A stretch of 64,000 bases of DNA from Toxoplasma gondii ME49. Its lineage: Eukaryota; Apicomplexa; Conoidasida; Eucoccidiorida; Sarcocystidae. The position numbers and the translations under genes were made by a program. Every line of letters begins with the position of its first letter. The stretch's first letter is position 1. Below are positions 38,461 to 50,367 of the stretch, piece after piece. The stretch is from NCBI RefSeq assembly GCF_000006565.2, contig NC_031476.1:1-64000 (forward strand), read 5' to 3'. The notes beneath the pieces are model-generated. The model was not told where the DNA came from. It was given only the letters and a program-made list of their open reading frames with translations, and made no database searches.

Positions 38461-39123
38461 TAGAGAGAAAGCTACGCTGTGTTTCGACTTCCGAGACTTG
38501 AGCAGACTTCGTCCGACAGGCAAGCGAGAAAAATCTGGGGAGTCGACAGGTGGGTGTTCTCAGAAGAGAACAAACAAAGAAGAGGACGTATGCTTTAAAT
38601 TGCGCTCGTCTGCAAGAGAGGAAACCAAGAGGAGAGAGAGCAGGGGCAGACAGCGTTTCGAGTTTGAACTCAATGTGAGATGACCTCGCTGAACAGAAAG
38701 TACGGTGCAAGGCGTTTGTTCGACACCTTGTTGAGCATGCATGTATCCTTAGACGCGTTCCTCTGAAAGTCTATCCTTGAAGGTGAAGACAAATATTTCA
38801 CCCTTTTCCGCTTGTGAACTTTCGGGAAGAAAGCGTAATGAACGTGTGAGGCTTGGAGCGCCGTATCTTTTTTTCTTCTCCGAGTCAACTCACTGTATAC
38901 GCATGTCCGTACACATACGTCTACGGTAGATGCATGTTTGTGTAGGACTGTATAGACGCAATATGTAGAACAATAGCTGGAGGCTGTTTGGCCCTCCTCC
39001 TCGTATCTCCGGTGTGCCTATCTTTCTATCCATAAATGATTTGTCTATTGCTGTGCATAGAAGACGAGCATCGTAGAAGCATTGCATCGTGGATCATCGA
39101 GGTTCCCCGTTTCCCCGTTGTGG

Positions 39124-40195
39124 TCAAGTAGCACTAGTGAGAGTGACTTCTTCTAAGGCCTCCTGCGCAAGTTCGGGAAAAGTGAGGAGCGAGACGCGAT
39201 AAACCGCAAAAGTTCTCCCCATTTCGAAGTGGAAAGCTCGGAAACATGCGCACATCTCCGGAACGACTCCTCTTCCCACAGTGCATGTATACCTTTTTGG
39301 AGCCTGAGGCGTTGCTCTCTTGGAGTGTCTGTACACCCGGCAGTGTGTGCCAGGGCGCCGACCACAAACAGCGGTAGTCGAGGAGTAAACGCAGGGCAGG
39401 AAGAGGAGAGACGCGGGAGGAGACTGCAGTGCACACACGGAAGAGAAGGAAGAAGAGAAAACGAAGAACCAAACAGAAACGTTCTCGTTTTTAAAAGCTG
39501 AAAAGAAGACTCCTGTCCCGTCTGTCCACCTCGCGCCCTGTCTTCACCGAAAAAAGCCTCGCCGCGCTCTTTCCGCGCTGGAGCAGGGTGCATGCAAGAA
39601 AAGATTCGCCAGGAAATTCCCGAGAAATCGACGCCTGTCTTCTCGTTTTTTCTCCACTGGGGAGCTCTTTTCAACTCGTGTCGCTGCACAAGAAGTGAAT
39701 CTCGAATTCCTCTGCGCTAAGGAGCACTGAACGCACTTTTCTTTCTTCGACCTTGTCCCCCTGTTTCCCCTGGCCTCGCCTCGTTTCGCGGTGTGTCTCG
39801 CTTGCTTGTCTTCCGGCTTGCCTCCTTTCCTCGACACCTCGTCAGTGGAACTTCCTCTCCACCTATCGGGAAACTGCTGTCGCTTTCTCTCTCTTCTCTC
39901 GTTCTTGCTCCTTCGCTTTCCTTCTTTTTTCCTCCCCACTCCAACGCGTTTCAACTCCGAGGAAGACTTGGCGATGACACCGAGAGGAGGGTCCGCCAAG
40001 CCCCGCAACAGTTCCCGCGCAAGAATCGTGGAAAGAAACTCGCAAAAAAGCGCCGAATTCCGAATTCTGGAGTGTATGTTCACTGAAGGACGCCGGCGGT
40101 AGAGAGCAATCACGACAAGGAGGAGCCGCGTCCACGGGAGGTACCCCGCGAACACGCAGGGGAAGAGAATTCGCTTTTCCCTCTCTGTCTTGTGC
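39124..40195 (-). CDS. Unassigned minus-strand locus, likely spliced small protein
   Basis: Two protein-like stretches lie on the minus strand. At about 40090-39960, after a pyrimidine-rich AG (GGCGTCCTTCAG), reads NSALFCEFLSTILARELLRG and on to LADPPLGVIAKSS. At about 39285-39124 reads FHFEMGRTFAVYRVSLLTF and then PELAQEALEEV, ending at a TGA at 39124. Both look like folded, amphipathic protein rather than random ORF, but I could not find a full exon chain or a start codon and recognise no family. Exon edges are therefore open. Confidence 0.35.
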
Positions 40196-40544
40196 ACCTT
40201 TGTTGATTTCTTTATAAAGACATTCTGTTAGAGGCGTCGATCCTCTTGCTTGTTCACGCCTTCTTTTTCTTCTCTTTCTTCTTGCTCTCATTCATCCTCT
40301 TCCTCCGATAACACAGTGGGAAACCTCTCCAGAGGCACTCTCCAGTTCTCTCGTCCCGTTTTTCCTTCCATCCCGTTTTTCCTTCCACCTACTTCCTGCC
40401 TCGTCTTCTTCAGTTTTCTTTCTCTCCGCAGCGCTGCTCGCGTACGAAGAGAACACACGCGAAAGCGACATCCCTGCTACGGAACGCCGTCTTCTGTTCG
40501 CATGCAAGTAAACGCGAATACCCCTAAGGGCGCTCAACTACCTC

Positions 40545-40765
40545 TCACATATACATATACGCACATTTATCTCCATAAATCCACCTATACTTCCACATAT
40601 CTACATGTGTATCTGTAAATATTTATCTATATACATATATGTCCACATAAATAAATACATATCCATCTATATATATGTATATTTATCTATACGCATCTAT
40701 GTCCACATAAATATATATATATATATATATACATCTGTATCTATCTATACAGTTATTTAATTATG
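40545..40765. repeat. TA/CATA-rich low-complexity region upstream of SPC2
   Basis: ATATACATATAC, CCACATAAATA and TATCTATA steps repeated; ends about 70 bases before the SPC2 start codon, so it lies in the promoter or 5' UTR. Confidence 0.9.
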
Positions 40766-40836
40766 TCTCTGCATGTGGATCTCTAGAAGAATCTGGTGAT
40801 TTCTGGAGAGTCAGCTGTCCGTCTGTGGAGAACAAG

Positions 40837-43800
40837 ATGGCTGGGAAAGGCAAAGAGGAGCAGGCAGCTGCGGCTCCCGTCGCCTCAGTGCCCGAAGAGA
40901 ACTCCGCCTCCAGTGCGACAGACGAGTACCAGGCAGAGGAGGAGGAGGAACAGAAGCGCCTTCAGTCTATTCTTTCAAACATGCGTAAGACCGTCCACCT
41001 CAGCTCGACGTCTCCACCTGTCCGCACTTTCGCGAACTTCTCTGTTCTGCAAAGGTGTCTCATAAACAACTTCCCTCTTTGTGACTTTGTCTTAATCGAA
41101 GAGATGTACATTCGCGCATGCACATGCACACAGCGTTTCAGTTGTACGTACCGATTAGCAAGTGTTTGCGCCGAGTCGGACCTTCTCGAAACAGTCCGCA
41201 CCACTGTTCTTTGGCGAACACAGCCAGGTCCTTTAATGCTTAGAATGCACACAGGAGTCTGATGCATGCATATTAACATATATATATATATATATAGACA
41301 GATGGATAGGTAGATAGATAGATATACACATGTACATGCATGCAAATATATATGTATATATATATATATATATCTGTATTTTGATGGATCGATGCGTATG
41401 AGAAGCCGTCCGGCAGAGGAAAAAGAGATCTCTGGCGTATGCCGAGGCATTTTGCGCTGAGTGGATTTCTGTTGTGCTCAACTGGAGGAAAACGTGTAGG
41501 GTTCGTGAAATATAAAACGACTTGGGAGACGATTTGTTCCAGTCGAACTCTCTTCTGTCACGAGAGTAAACTTCGAGTTTTCACTCATTTTCCTTTCTGG
41601 CTTTCTTCAGGGCGTGTCTCCAACTTGTACAGCGAGATGGAGCTGTTGCGCGTCGTCGAAGATTACGTCACTGACGTGAGGCATGCACGCTCCTTTTCTC
41701 AAAAGATTTTAGGGTGGTTCTTTCCCCTGCTCTCGCGTGGTCTCTCGTTCGTCTTTCGTCGATTCTCTGTTGTTCTTCGAGTCCTTTCTTTATCCAGCCT
41801 GTCACCCACAGGAGCTATGGCGAATAGAGACTCTGCATGTCTTCTCTCTTTTGTCTCTCTTTTTTCTCGCCGACTTCCTGCTTCTCGTTTCGCTCTCTTT
41901 CCTCGAGACTGGGTCTTCGTCACTTGCCTGCCATCGGCCTCTCCGCCTGCTTGTTTCTCTGCGTCGCCGAAAATTTCAAATCCCTTCCTGCAGCTTCTGC
42001 TCTCGCGACCCTGCAACAAGTCCCGAGGGAGACGCCTCTCCTCTCTTTCTGCTTTGCCTCTTTGCCGTGACTTCCTTGTGCGTGGAAAGGAGACTGAGTT
42101 GAAGAAGATGTGCGTTGTCAGGCGTAAGGCGAGAGCCGGGACCAGAACGCATGTAGTTCGCTCGCGTCTGTACGCTTTGAAAATGTGAAATCTATTGTTT
42201 GGACGACTTTCCAAACTATGCCGCTCCACGTCTCGAAAGCTATTTCTCCATTGTCCCTCCATCTCGAAAACGCTTCCAAAGGCTCCCTCGGCTTCTCCGT
42301 TCTGTGCGCTTCTCCCAGTGTATGGTGCACTTGGGCTATCAAGAGCACCGACTGTTCTCAAACATTCGTCTCCTGGTCGCCACCTTCGCTTGCTGCATAG
42401 CGGCTTACGCGTCTTTTGGAATCCCTGTCGCGACCGACGGTCCGTCTCTCAAGCTTTCGATTGTAAGGCGACGAGACGAGCGTTTTTCAGAACGCAGCGA
42501 GGGGACGCACACAGTGGCCGCCGAGTGCCTTCAGAGGGAAGGAAAGACGCAGAAACGAGGGAAAGTGAGGGAGAAGCAGAAGAAAAGGAGAGAAGAGCAA
42601 GTTCTGTCAGCGGCGTATTCGCATTTTTCCTGTGTGTGTCGAAGCGCTTCTCGAAACTAGAGAAACGGAGGAAGAGGAACTTGCGGAGATTCATCGCGAC
42701 GGCGGTTTCTCGTGGCGCCCTCAACCTTTTCTGTCCTCTTCCTTGTGCTTGTAGGCCGCGTTCTTCGGTTCGCTCCTCGTTCTCCTCCTCGTCGAGACGC
42801 TCTGGGTGAAAAACGCGATTGCATGCTTCAAAGACAAGGACGTGAGGCTGCACCGGGGGGCTGGGGGGTGGGGGGGGGGGGGGGGAACAAGAGAGGAGAA
42901 AAAAGATCTCGCACGCAGCGAGATGAGGTACGCGGGGGCGTCGGAACTGGGAGACAGAGGCGCCTCGTTCATCCGTTGCTTGAGTGGTTTTCGCTCCTTT
43001 TGCGCGTCGACGTTTCCTTTTCTTCTGGAGCAAACTGGCTCGCATGACGACGAAAGGCTAGAGGGAAGAATCTGTGAGACAGACGCCTTGTGTCTCCGTT
43101 CCGCTGCTTCTTCTTGTCCCCCCTCAGGGTCCGAGGCGACTCTTGTGCATCACTAGATGGATATAAACAGAGAGCCATCACGATTCGTCAGACCCGGTGG
43201 TACTGAGTAAAACGGCGCGGTTCTCATTCGCGTGAAGTCGTCTGGAAGCGTTTCCTCTCTGCGCCTCGCGTCGGTCCTTCTTTCCCGACGTAGCTCCTGC
43301 CTTACTTCCGGAGCGATTTGTTTGTGTCTTTTCGTCGTAGGGCGACTCCTTCTTCATCGACAGTCACATCGATCGGAGCTCGAATGAACTCGTCCTCGCG
43401 ATACGGCAGAAAAGTCTGTACCTCTCCACAGCCTCCAACGTCGGTCGGTTCTTTGACAGCAAAGGGTGAGAGGAGACGCGAGAGAGAACATGAAAAGAAA
43501 ACTGAAAACTGACAAGGGAGCATGCAAAAGGAGTTGGCAGGCAGAGCTGATGGAAGCGGGACAAGGAACTCGAGTCTTTTGCTGGTTGCGTGGGTTCCGG
43601 GGGTATTCGCCGTCGCTCTGCTCCTCAAAGACAGGACGCAAATATGGACAAAAAGAGAGAGAGCTGACAGGGCAGGTGGATGTGCTCTCTTCGAAACGGT
43701 AACTGGGTGTTCCGCTTGTCTCTCAGGTACTTGCTGATCGACACACTGTACGAGGAGCTCACGAAACTGCTGCAAGACTTCGAGAACGGCCTCACAGACA

Positions 43801-43844
43801 CAGCAAAGAAGGTTGCTCGACTCAGAAGGAAGAAGAACGCATGA
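40837..43844 (+). CDS. SPC2: Signal peptidase complex subunit 2 (SPC25 family)
   Basis: Six exons keep frame: 40837-40984, 41611-41675, 42319-42462, 42755-42841, 43341-43465, 43727-43844, giving 228 residues, close to the usual size of the family. The first 50 residues are Glu/Ala-rich and cytosolic. The core starts LYSEMELLRVVEDYV and leads to LGYQEHRLFSNIRLL, which matches the region before the first membrane helix of SPC2 proteins. Helix 1 is about residues 88-108 and helix 2 about 120-138 (GSLLVLLLVETLWV). The C-terminal domain has the family pattern FFDSKGYLLIDTLYEEL and ends in a basic RRKKNA. SPC2 is a non-catalytic ER membrane subunit that helps signal peptidase engage the translocon. 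ATG 40837 is the only in-frame ATG before the core. Confidence 0.9.
41275..41385. repeat. TA/GATA microsatellites in SPC2 intron 1
   Basis: Two pure TA runs (about 41278-41296 and 41352-41373) separated by GATA steps and a TGCATGCA. Confidence 0.9.
42855..42885 (+). repeat. Guanine run in SPC2 intron
   Basis: Four G blocks of 6 or more (GGGGGG-CT-GGGGGG-T-G run of 16) start 14 bases after the 5' splice site at 42841/42842. In RNA this could fold into a G-quadruplex near the donor. The exact run length may also be a sequencing artefact. Confidence 0.85.
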
Positions 43845-44999
43845 AGGAACAAGAGAGAACAAGAGAATGAAGAAGAGAGAGAACAAGAAACAAGAGCGCC
43901 GAAGAGGGGGAGCAGGAGAGAGAGCAAGAAACAAGGGTGGTGACGAGGGAACACGACAGTGGAGAGGAGAGAGAGCAAGAATGAAGAAGAGACAGAACAA
44001 GGGGGAGAGGATGAAAACGGCAGATTTCGATGTTGGCGTTTTTCGTAAATTGCTTCAGTCTGCATCTTAGGCTGCAGCGGGTGCAGCGTTCTCTCTCGTT
44101 GTTTCTCGGTCGCTGATCTGGGGTGTCTCTCTTCACAGGCGCCTGACAAGCAACTCAGGTTTCCTTTCTGATGGCACACTTGCCGTTCGGCCTTCAATTG
44201 TTCGCTCGCTTCACTTTGTTTAACGCGTCTTGCTCGCTGCTTCTCGCTGTGTCACCTCGTGTGTATCGGCGCGAGGATTCTCCGTCGCATGCTAATCCTG
44301 CAAGCCTCTGCCTCCGTTGCTCTCCGCGTTTCGCGTGTTTCCTGTTTTGACAAAAGACCGTTCCCTCCACAGCGAGAAGAAACGCATTCCATTGTTTCTG
44401 TTTCTTTCAGTGCGAGCGAATCCTCTCTCTGGACCGTACAACGTGAAACGGTGTTCTTTTCTTCTGTGCATATTTGGTGATACAGGGCATCCCCTCTGGG
44501 ATGATGTGTCTCCCTTCTTACCCACCGGTTCCCTCTGTCACTTTTTCTGAGACAGCGAGAGACCTCGAAAGTGTGCATACACTCGGAGTTTCAGCAAATA
44601 CGTATCTGCCATTGCGATTTCCAGTACACAGAATAGCTCCCGGGTCTTCCACATCTGGGAAGTCGAGAATCCCCTTCATCTCTCCCCACAGTCGCAACTA
44701 CCTGGGCGCGACCGTGCTTTTCCTCAAACGGGAGAAGTCCATTAAAGGAAATGTCTTTATATTTCAGCACGACACAGACAAAAAAAAGGTCTCCCGGTTT
44801 CTGTCTTCGGCTTACCACAGACACGGCGGCTTTCTCACAGAAAAGCTGAGTGTTTCGTTTGTGACTTTGGTAGAAAAACCGTTCTGAGCTGAGGTGGAGC
44901 GAACGTCGTTCAAGCGGGGAAGGAGATAACTGTTGCCGTTCTTGGTGTGGAACGATTACACGCTACAAATCCCCACCATATATATGCATATGCAAATAT

Positions 45000-45030
<31 letters not shown>

Positions 45031-45347
45031 TATTTATACATGTCTATAAACGTATGCACACTTCTATATAGAAATGTAAACATCCATGTATTCCTACTTC
45101 TATGCGTTCGTCGATAGATCCGGAAAGAATATTCTCGAAGGATACATTGAGGCAGAGCTACAGACGCAACTACGTATAGATCCATCTATCTGCGCCTACT
45201 TCGATAAATCAACACTGATGTCTATCCTTGTTCCTCGTGCATCTACAGCGCTCTATAAAAACTGCATTTGTACGCATGTGTGTGTATGGCTTAGAAGTCC
45301 ACATCACGCAGGAATCGATTTCCCGTGGTAAAAATCGCCTTTTTGAA
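43845..45347. other. Intergenic between convergent SPC2 and hydratase genes
   Basis: A GA-rich stretch (GAACAAGAGAGAAG type) follows SPC2 at 43845-44010. A TA microsatellite lies at about 44975-45042. The plus ORF 44474-44887 has no domain. Both flanking genes end here, so this is 3' UTR and terminator sequence. Confidence 0.5.
44975..45042. repeat. TA microsatellite between SPC2 and hydratase
   Basis: ATATATAAATATATATAT core with flanking CATATG steps. Confidence 0.9.
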
Positions 45348-48300
45348 TCACAGTTTGGCGATTTGCAGGCCGGGGCTACGAACTGTGAGGACGCCGTTTT
45401 CGAGGCACACTTGGTCGTCTCTTGTGCGATTGATGACATTGAAGAGAATAGCCTTTTCGTTCCCCGGCGCGCCTTCCTCGGCAGAAATCCACATCTGGAC
45501 GCGGAGCTGGTCGCCAGGAGTGACAGCAGCGGAGAATCGACCAGACACCGCAGCGACGCGTTCAGGCTGGTTTGCCAAGACAGACTGGATGATGACTGCG
45601 GACAGGGAAGGAGGAAGGTCAGACGCAGCTTCTGAAGAAAGCCTTTCCTCTCCGAGAGAGAAGAACCGAGTAAACGCGGGAATACGACGCCGAAGACGTG
45701 TGAAGTGGCGCCTTCGCAGAAAGTGAAACACTTCACAAACGAGGTGGTGCAGAAAGACGAAACAAATCAGGTCCAAACACACACATATTGCTCTACTGGT
45801 GGTGTGTGGAGTGGATCTTGTAGCCTGCTTTCACTTCTCTCCTTACGCAGAACTATACGGTTATGCTTCTTCTTGCCTTTATAACCATTATTTATCTCTC
45901 TCTTCCTATTTCTATCTAACTATTTCTACCTAGTTCTGCATATATATCTGTCTATCTATATTTACATTTGTATATCTTCGCAGCCGTATGCATCACTTAT
46001 AGAATTTTTACATATACACATCTACGTGCATATCAAAATGTGTTTGTATGCATTGACTGCAGCCGGTGCGGGTCCACCGAGAGAGAAGTTCAAGTACCTC
46101 TGACAAAGAAAATGTCAAAAAAAACATTTTCGCTTACCCCGAGTGGCGATGCCGAAGGTGCAGAGGCCGTGGAGGATGGGTCGCTTGAAGCCACCCATCG
46201 CAGCCATTTGGCGGTCCACCTACAGACGACAGAAAAGAGTAGAAAAGTATAGAAAGAAGATGATTGCGTCTTCCGCGACAAACACAGAAAGGTGAAAGCT
46301 CATCCTTCTCTTTGTGTACACATACACAGATACGCATATATATATATATATGTCTTTGTACGTGTGTGTTTCTACATTCTGCTGTATGCTTGTGTGTTTA
46401 TGTGTGCCTCCGTGTGTCAACGCATCTGCACCTGTGCACATTGCTTTTATACTGGAAGTGTTTCTCTTTTGTAGCTGTTAGCGCAAGGTGTAGCAGGAAT
46501 CCCTGACTAGCGCCGAGAGCAGAGCCGAAGTGAAATGAAGCGTTAACGTCGTGGGACGTTGAAATTCACTTCTTGTCCGGAACCTATGTAGATCGTAGCT
46601 CGATACCGTGTATGAGTGCCAAAAATACAAGAAGACCTTGCGTCTGTACCAAGGATCTGCGAGTGACTGTCTTGACACCGCACAAAGTGCTAGAAAACAC
46701 CGTCCACGTGAACGACATGGCGTCGGGTGACGAACCGGTGGGCTGGCACTGAGTTTTCTGGACTTGCAGTTCCTGCATGCTCAAACTTCCTTCTTGTGAC
46801 CGGAGAACTTGCCTCGAGACGTAAAAGAGTGGACAGTGAACTTAACAACCTTTGGAAGGGAATACAACACACCACGTTTGAGAAGTGCTCCAGGGGCGGG
46901 GCACAGATGGGAGTTGCCGTGCGAAACCAGCGACAAGAAAAACCTTTTTCGTACATGGAGGGGATTTGTGTCTCCACTCAAACGATAAAGGAGCGCGAGA
47001 TTCTCGGGTGTCTTCACATCTACCACTTTTGTGGGCGGCTCTTGGAAGGAAACACTCGACTTCCTGCGCCGGTCTCGACTTCTCGCGTCTTCCCCGCGTT
47101 TTGCGTCCTCCGCAGAGGAGAAATTTCCTGGAAAGTCACACAGCACGGACAGACGCAAGAGAGGAAAAAACTGAAGAAACAGCGAGACCGAAGGAAAGGA
47201 AGGCAGGTCGAAGTGACTACCTCTCTCCCAGACCAGACTCCGGCAACATGAAACAACCACGTCAGAGCGAACGAGAAAAACCTTTCGCAGCAGCCAAAGT
47301 TACAAAGAAACAAAGAGAAAAACGAATCTAAGTGGCCTATGTAGAACTTGTTTATATACAAGGATATATATATATATATATGTAATTATGTGGTATGTAA
47401 AGATGTAGCTGTGCAAAGACAGACAAGAAAACGATATTGGCATGTGTAATTCCGCCTGTGTATATATACAACAACATGCAGGTAGTATATGCTGGCATGT
47501 GTTCGTGAAACAAGATAGATTTAGATGAAGCTGCTTGCGCACAGAATCCACAGTCGGACTTTCACTGGCTTTCCATTAATCTAAAGATGCATATATATAT
47601 CTATATATATATGGGGGCACACGCCTTTAATTTGCAAGCACAGATTCCGCTTCACCTTCGATTATACATATACATCCATACAAATAGATTTATGCAAATG
47701 TCTATCTGCGGAATTTTCTATCTACGTCCTCTGCGCACGCATTACAAAAATGCACGTAAATGCTCGCCTGTCGATGCATTTCAAGCTCAGCGGTTCTTAC
47801 CGAGTCCCCGGATGAACAATTTGCATTCGTTTCGGCAGAACAGAACTCCGGTTTCTTCACACTTGCTGTCAGAGGTGACTGTGACCAAGGCGCCCGACTG
47901 AGAGAAAACAATTGAAAAAAGACAAGCCCGTTACAAACAGAAATGAAAATGAGGAACAGCAGTGTAATTACTGTCGAAACATCAAGACGGGAACAGCGCC
48001 CAGTCAGTGTAAAAGTGCCTCTTGATATTCCTCTACCTCACATTTACACAGTTTACAGTTTTTCGTACTTTCATTTCTTTGCGCAGTGGGGAAGGTAATT
48101 GGCGTCCCTTCTTCAAAATCTGGAAAGGACTATCTGAGCAATCCCCCTACCGTCATCTTCCTACGTCAGCTATGGAGAACTCGAGTTTCGCCTGCATGTT
48201 CTGTGTCTACCTCTGCATACGAAGTCTCTGTCTACAGTGTAGCAGTTTTTGCTGTGTCGCTGTTTTTATTTGAAAAATATGTTACTGCGTCTCTTTTCTT

Positions 48301-50367
48301 GGAAACTGGAACTATTACGGAGCACCAGTGGGCCTGTCCAACCCCACTGAACTGCTTGAGGAAAAAAACATGGGAGTTCACTAGCCTACGGCGTTACGCT
48401 AATTCCACTTCGGCTTCGTTCTAGGCGTAATACATGGATTATATTCGGATTACTCATACCACCGGTATTAATACAGAGGGAAAACAACTTCTTTAGTCTA
48501 TAACTCCTTTTCTACATAATCTCGAGTTTCGTCCTGCCTGTGTGTTGCACAGCTTTCTTCTCTGTGTATTGATCTGCAACTGTCTCATGCTGCAGCCAAG
48601 TCTTCACGCTTTTTTGTGCCTCTTCCAGCTGATGAGAGAGGGTCACAAACCACAACTCAACGGCGCGGGTGTCGACAAAGCCACAAAACTCGAATACGTA
48701 CGTAGTTCACCCTCCTATACTGAGAACGCTGGATGCTGGGAGGCAAGTGCGTCTCCGGTGTAGCAACGGGTACTTTCTGTCATACATTTACGGCTTTCTA
48801 CGGGTTAGACTTCTGAGAAGATGTCACCGTTGTCCTCCCCGATTCCTACTTTCTTGTCTTCGACGTCGCTGATGAATGAACGATGAATGAGTCGAGGAAT
48901 GCTTTCTTCCAGGGGCCGAAAGAGGGTGACTTTTTGCTGACCATGCAGAAGCATCATGGGGTTGAACTCGGGCATCCCTGAGGCAGCAAACAAGATCAAA
49001 CAATGGGCTTTGTGTAGGCACCAGAATGCACCGTTTCCATCGAGTGTCGCTGTAAGGCGCGATTTGAGGATTCATGCTGCAAAAAAGAACCTTCAGAGAA
49101 GCATGCGATTCTTACAAGGAGCTTCAACCCTTGTGTATGCGGGGACCCTATTTCACCATTCCGCTTGGGGGGCTCCCTGTGCACTACGTGTCTGGATAAC
49201 GTGGTGGCTGCGGCATACAATGAAGAAAAGCTTTTTTTTCTGTAGACCTTCAAGGGGTAGTTAAGAGACTGTAACTCCAGTTATGCGATGCTCGTGCATG
49301 TTGAGGTCTCTGGGCATACGAAAGAGGTTGGAGCGTGAAACATATGGAATGCCCATCCTGCTGCTACGCCTCTAAAATAGTAAATGCCACTTCTCCCTAG
49401 AAGGAGTTTGTACCGGGACAGCTTTGCAGTCCCTCAAGCAAAAGTTCAAAAGAGGGGAAAGTGGTGGCGAAGGAAGGAATAACTCGGAAACCGTCTTCAT
49501 GTCGCTCATAGGTGTACGGGAGGTCTGCGTCGTTCAACGGATCCTGCGGAAAAGACGACAGCGGATAAAACCCACGGATAGACGGGTCAAGTCTCGAGAA
49601 CAAGAGAAGACACGTTTCACAGAAACGCGCCCGAAGAACTAGTCGAAACCTAGCTCGAAAAAAGTGCCCCGGAGTCATTTGCGGGCGGACTTTGTGTTAA
49701 CAGGAATCGAGCGAGCGAACCAAAAGAAAGCAACGACAACTGGGGAACGGACGGCACAAAAAGGAGGTCGTCTCATGGACAAACCGCGGCCACAAACGAT
49801 ATGCAACAAAACCGAGAGTATCGAGACATTCATTTTCCTTTTTCCTTTTGCATAGGAGTAGACCATTCGGCAAATACACATACATACATGCATACATATA
49901 TACATGCACAGCTTCCCTTGCTTGCTTGTATTTGTGTGTCTGTAAAGAAAGAATGGAACACAAGGGACAGAAATGTGGTTTCGTTTTGGAGGTCGGTTCT
50001 TCGGAAAGTAATTTCCACGCGTCTTTCCTCTCTTTCGCGGGTTGAGAAACAGCTTCAAGTCTCACCTGACTACAGCCCACACCGAGAGCGTAGATTATCG
50101 AGTCTCTGGTTGTGTAGGAGGTCCGGTTTTCTCCCAAAACATGACCGACGCATTTGTCACGAATTACCTGCGTATTACAAACAGAAACCAGATCACGACT
50201 CGCGAAAAACGAACAAGGTTCCCCCGCGTGACACCTGGCAATTCAAGCTCTGGGACGAGAGGCTGTATCGTGTGATTTTTCCCCTACGCTACTGGCGTCC
50301 TTCCTCGTTTTGCGGTCTACTCCACGGAAACCGTCAACCCAACGGCTCTCACCTTCTCTGGCTTCAT
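45348..50367 (-). CDS. MaoC-type 2-enoyl-CoA hydratase 2 with C-terminal peroxisomal signal AKL
   Basis: Eight exons keep frame: 50367-50353, 50167-50066, 49543-49414, 48977-48850, 47897-47801, 47127-46955, 46219-46138, 45595-45348, giving 324 residues. This is a stand-alone hydratase 2 without the dehydrogenase or SCP2 domains of animal MFE-2. The N-terminal hot-dog half has YTTRDSIIYALGVGC and MMLLHGQQKVTLFRPL. The catalytic half has YRLSGDTNPLHVD with D210, N212 and H215, followed by GGFKRPILHGLCTFGIATR. The last third has TPGDQLRVQMW. The enzyme hydrates trans-2-enoyl-CoA to (R)-3-hydroxyacyl-CoA in beta-oxidation. The final three residues AKL are a canonical type 1 peroxisomal targeting signal, as in human MFE-2. 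A basic insert (about 165-185, RSRDRRRK) precedes the catalytic motif. The ATG at 50367 follows an in-frame TAG upstream and encodes only five residues before intron 1. Confidence 0.9.
47360..47400. repeat. TA microsatellite in hydratase intron
   Basis: Short TA run with ATGT edges; a second short run lies at 47588-47612 in the same intron. Confidence 0.85.

Larger units (their letters stand above)
35867..39123. other. Region without a recognisable gene; CDK promoter side
   Basis: GC-rich with long but uninformative ORFs on both strands (for example plus 35933-36454, minus 36272-36895 and 36819-37286). None shows a domain or splice chain. The part next to 35866 should hold the CDK promoter and 5' UTR. 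TA microsatellites lie at 37613-37652 and 38268-38460. Confidence 0.4.

Noticed and set aside
42860..42885. G run as telomeric repeat
   Set aside because: It is homopolymeric and lacks the TTTAGGG-type unit used by apicomplexan telomeres.
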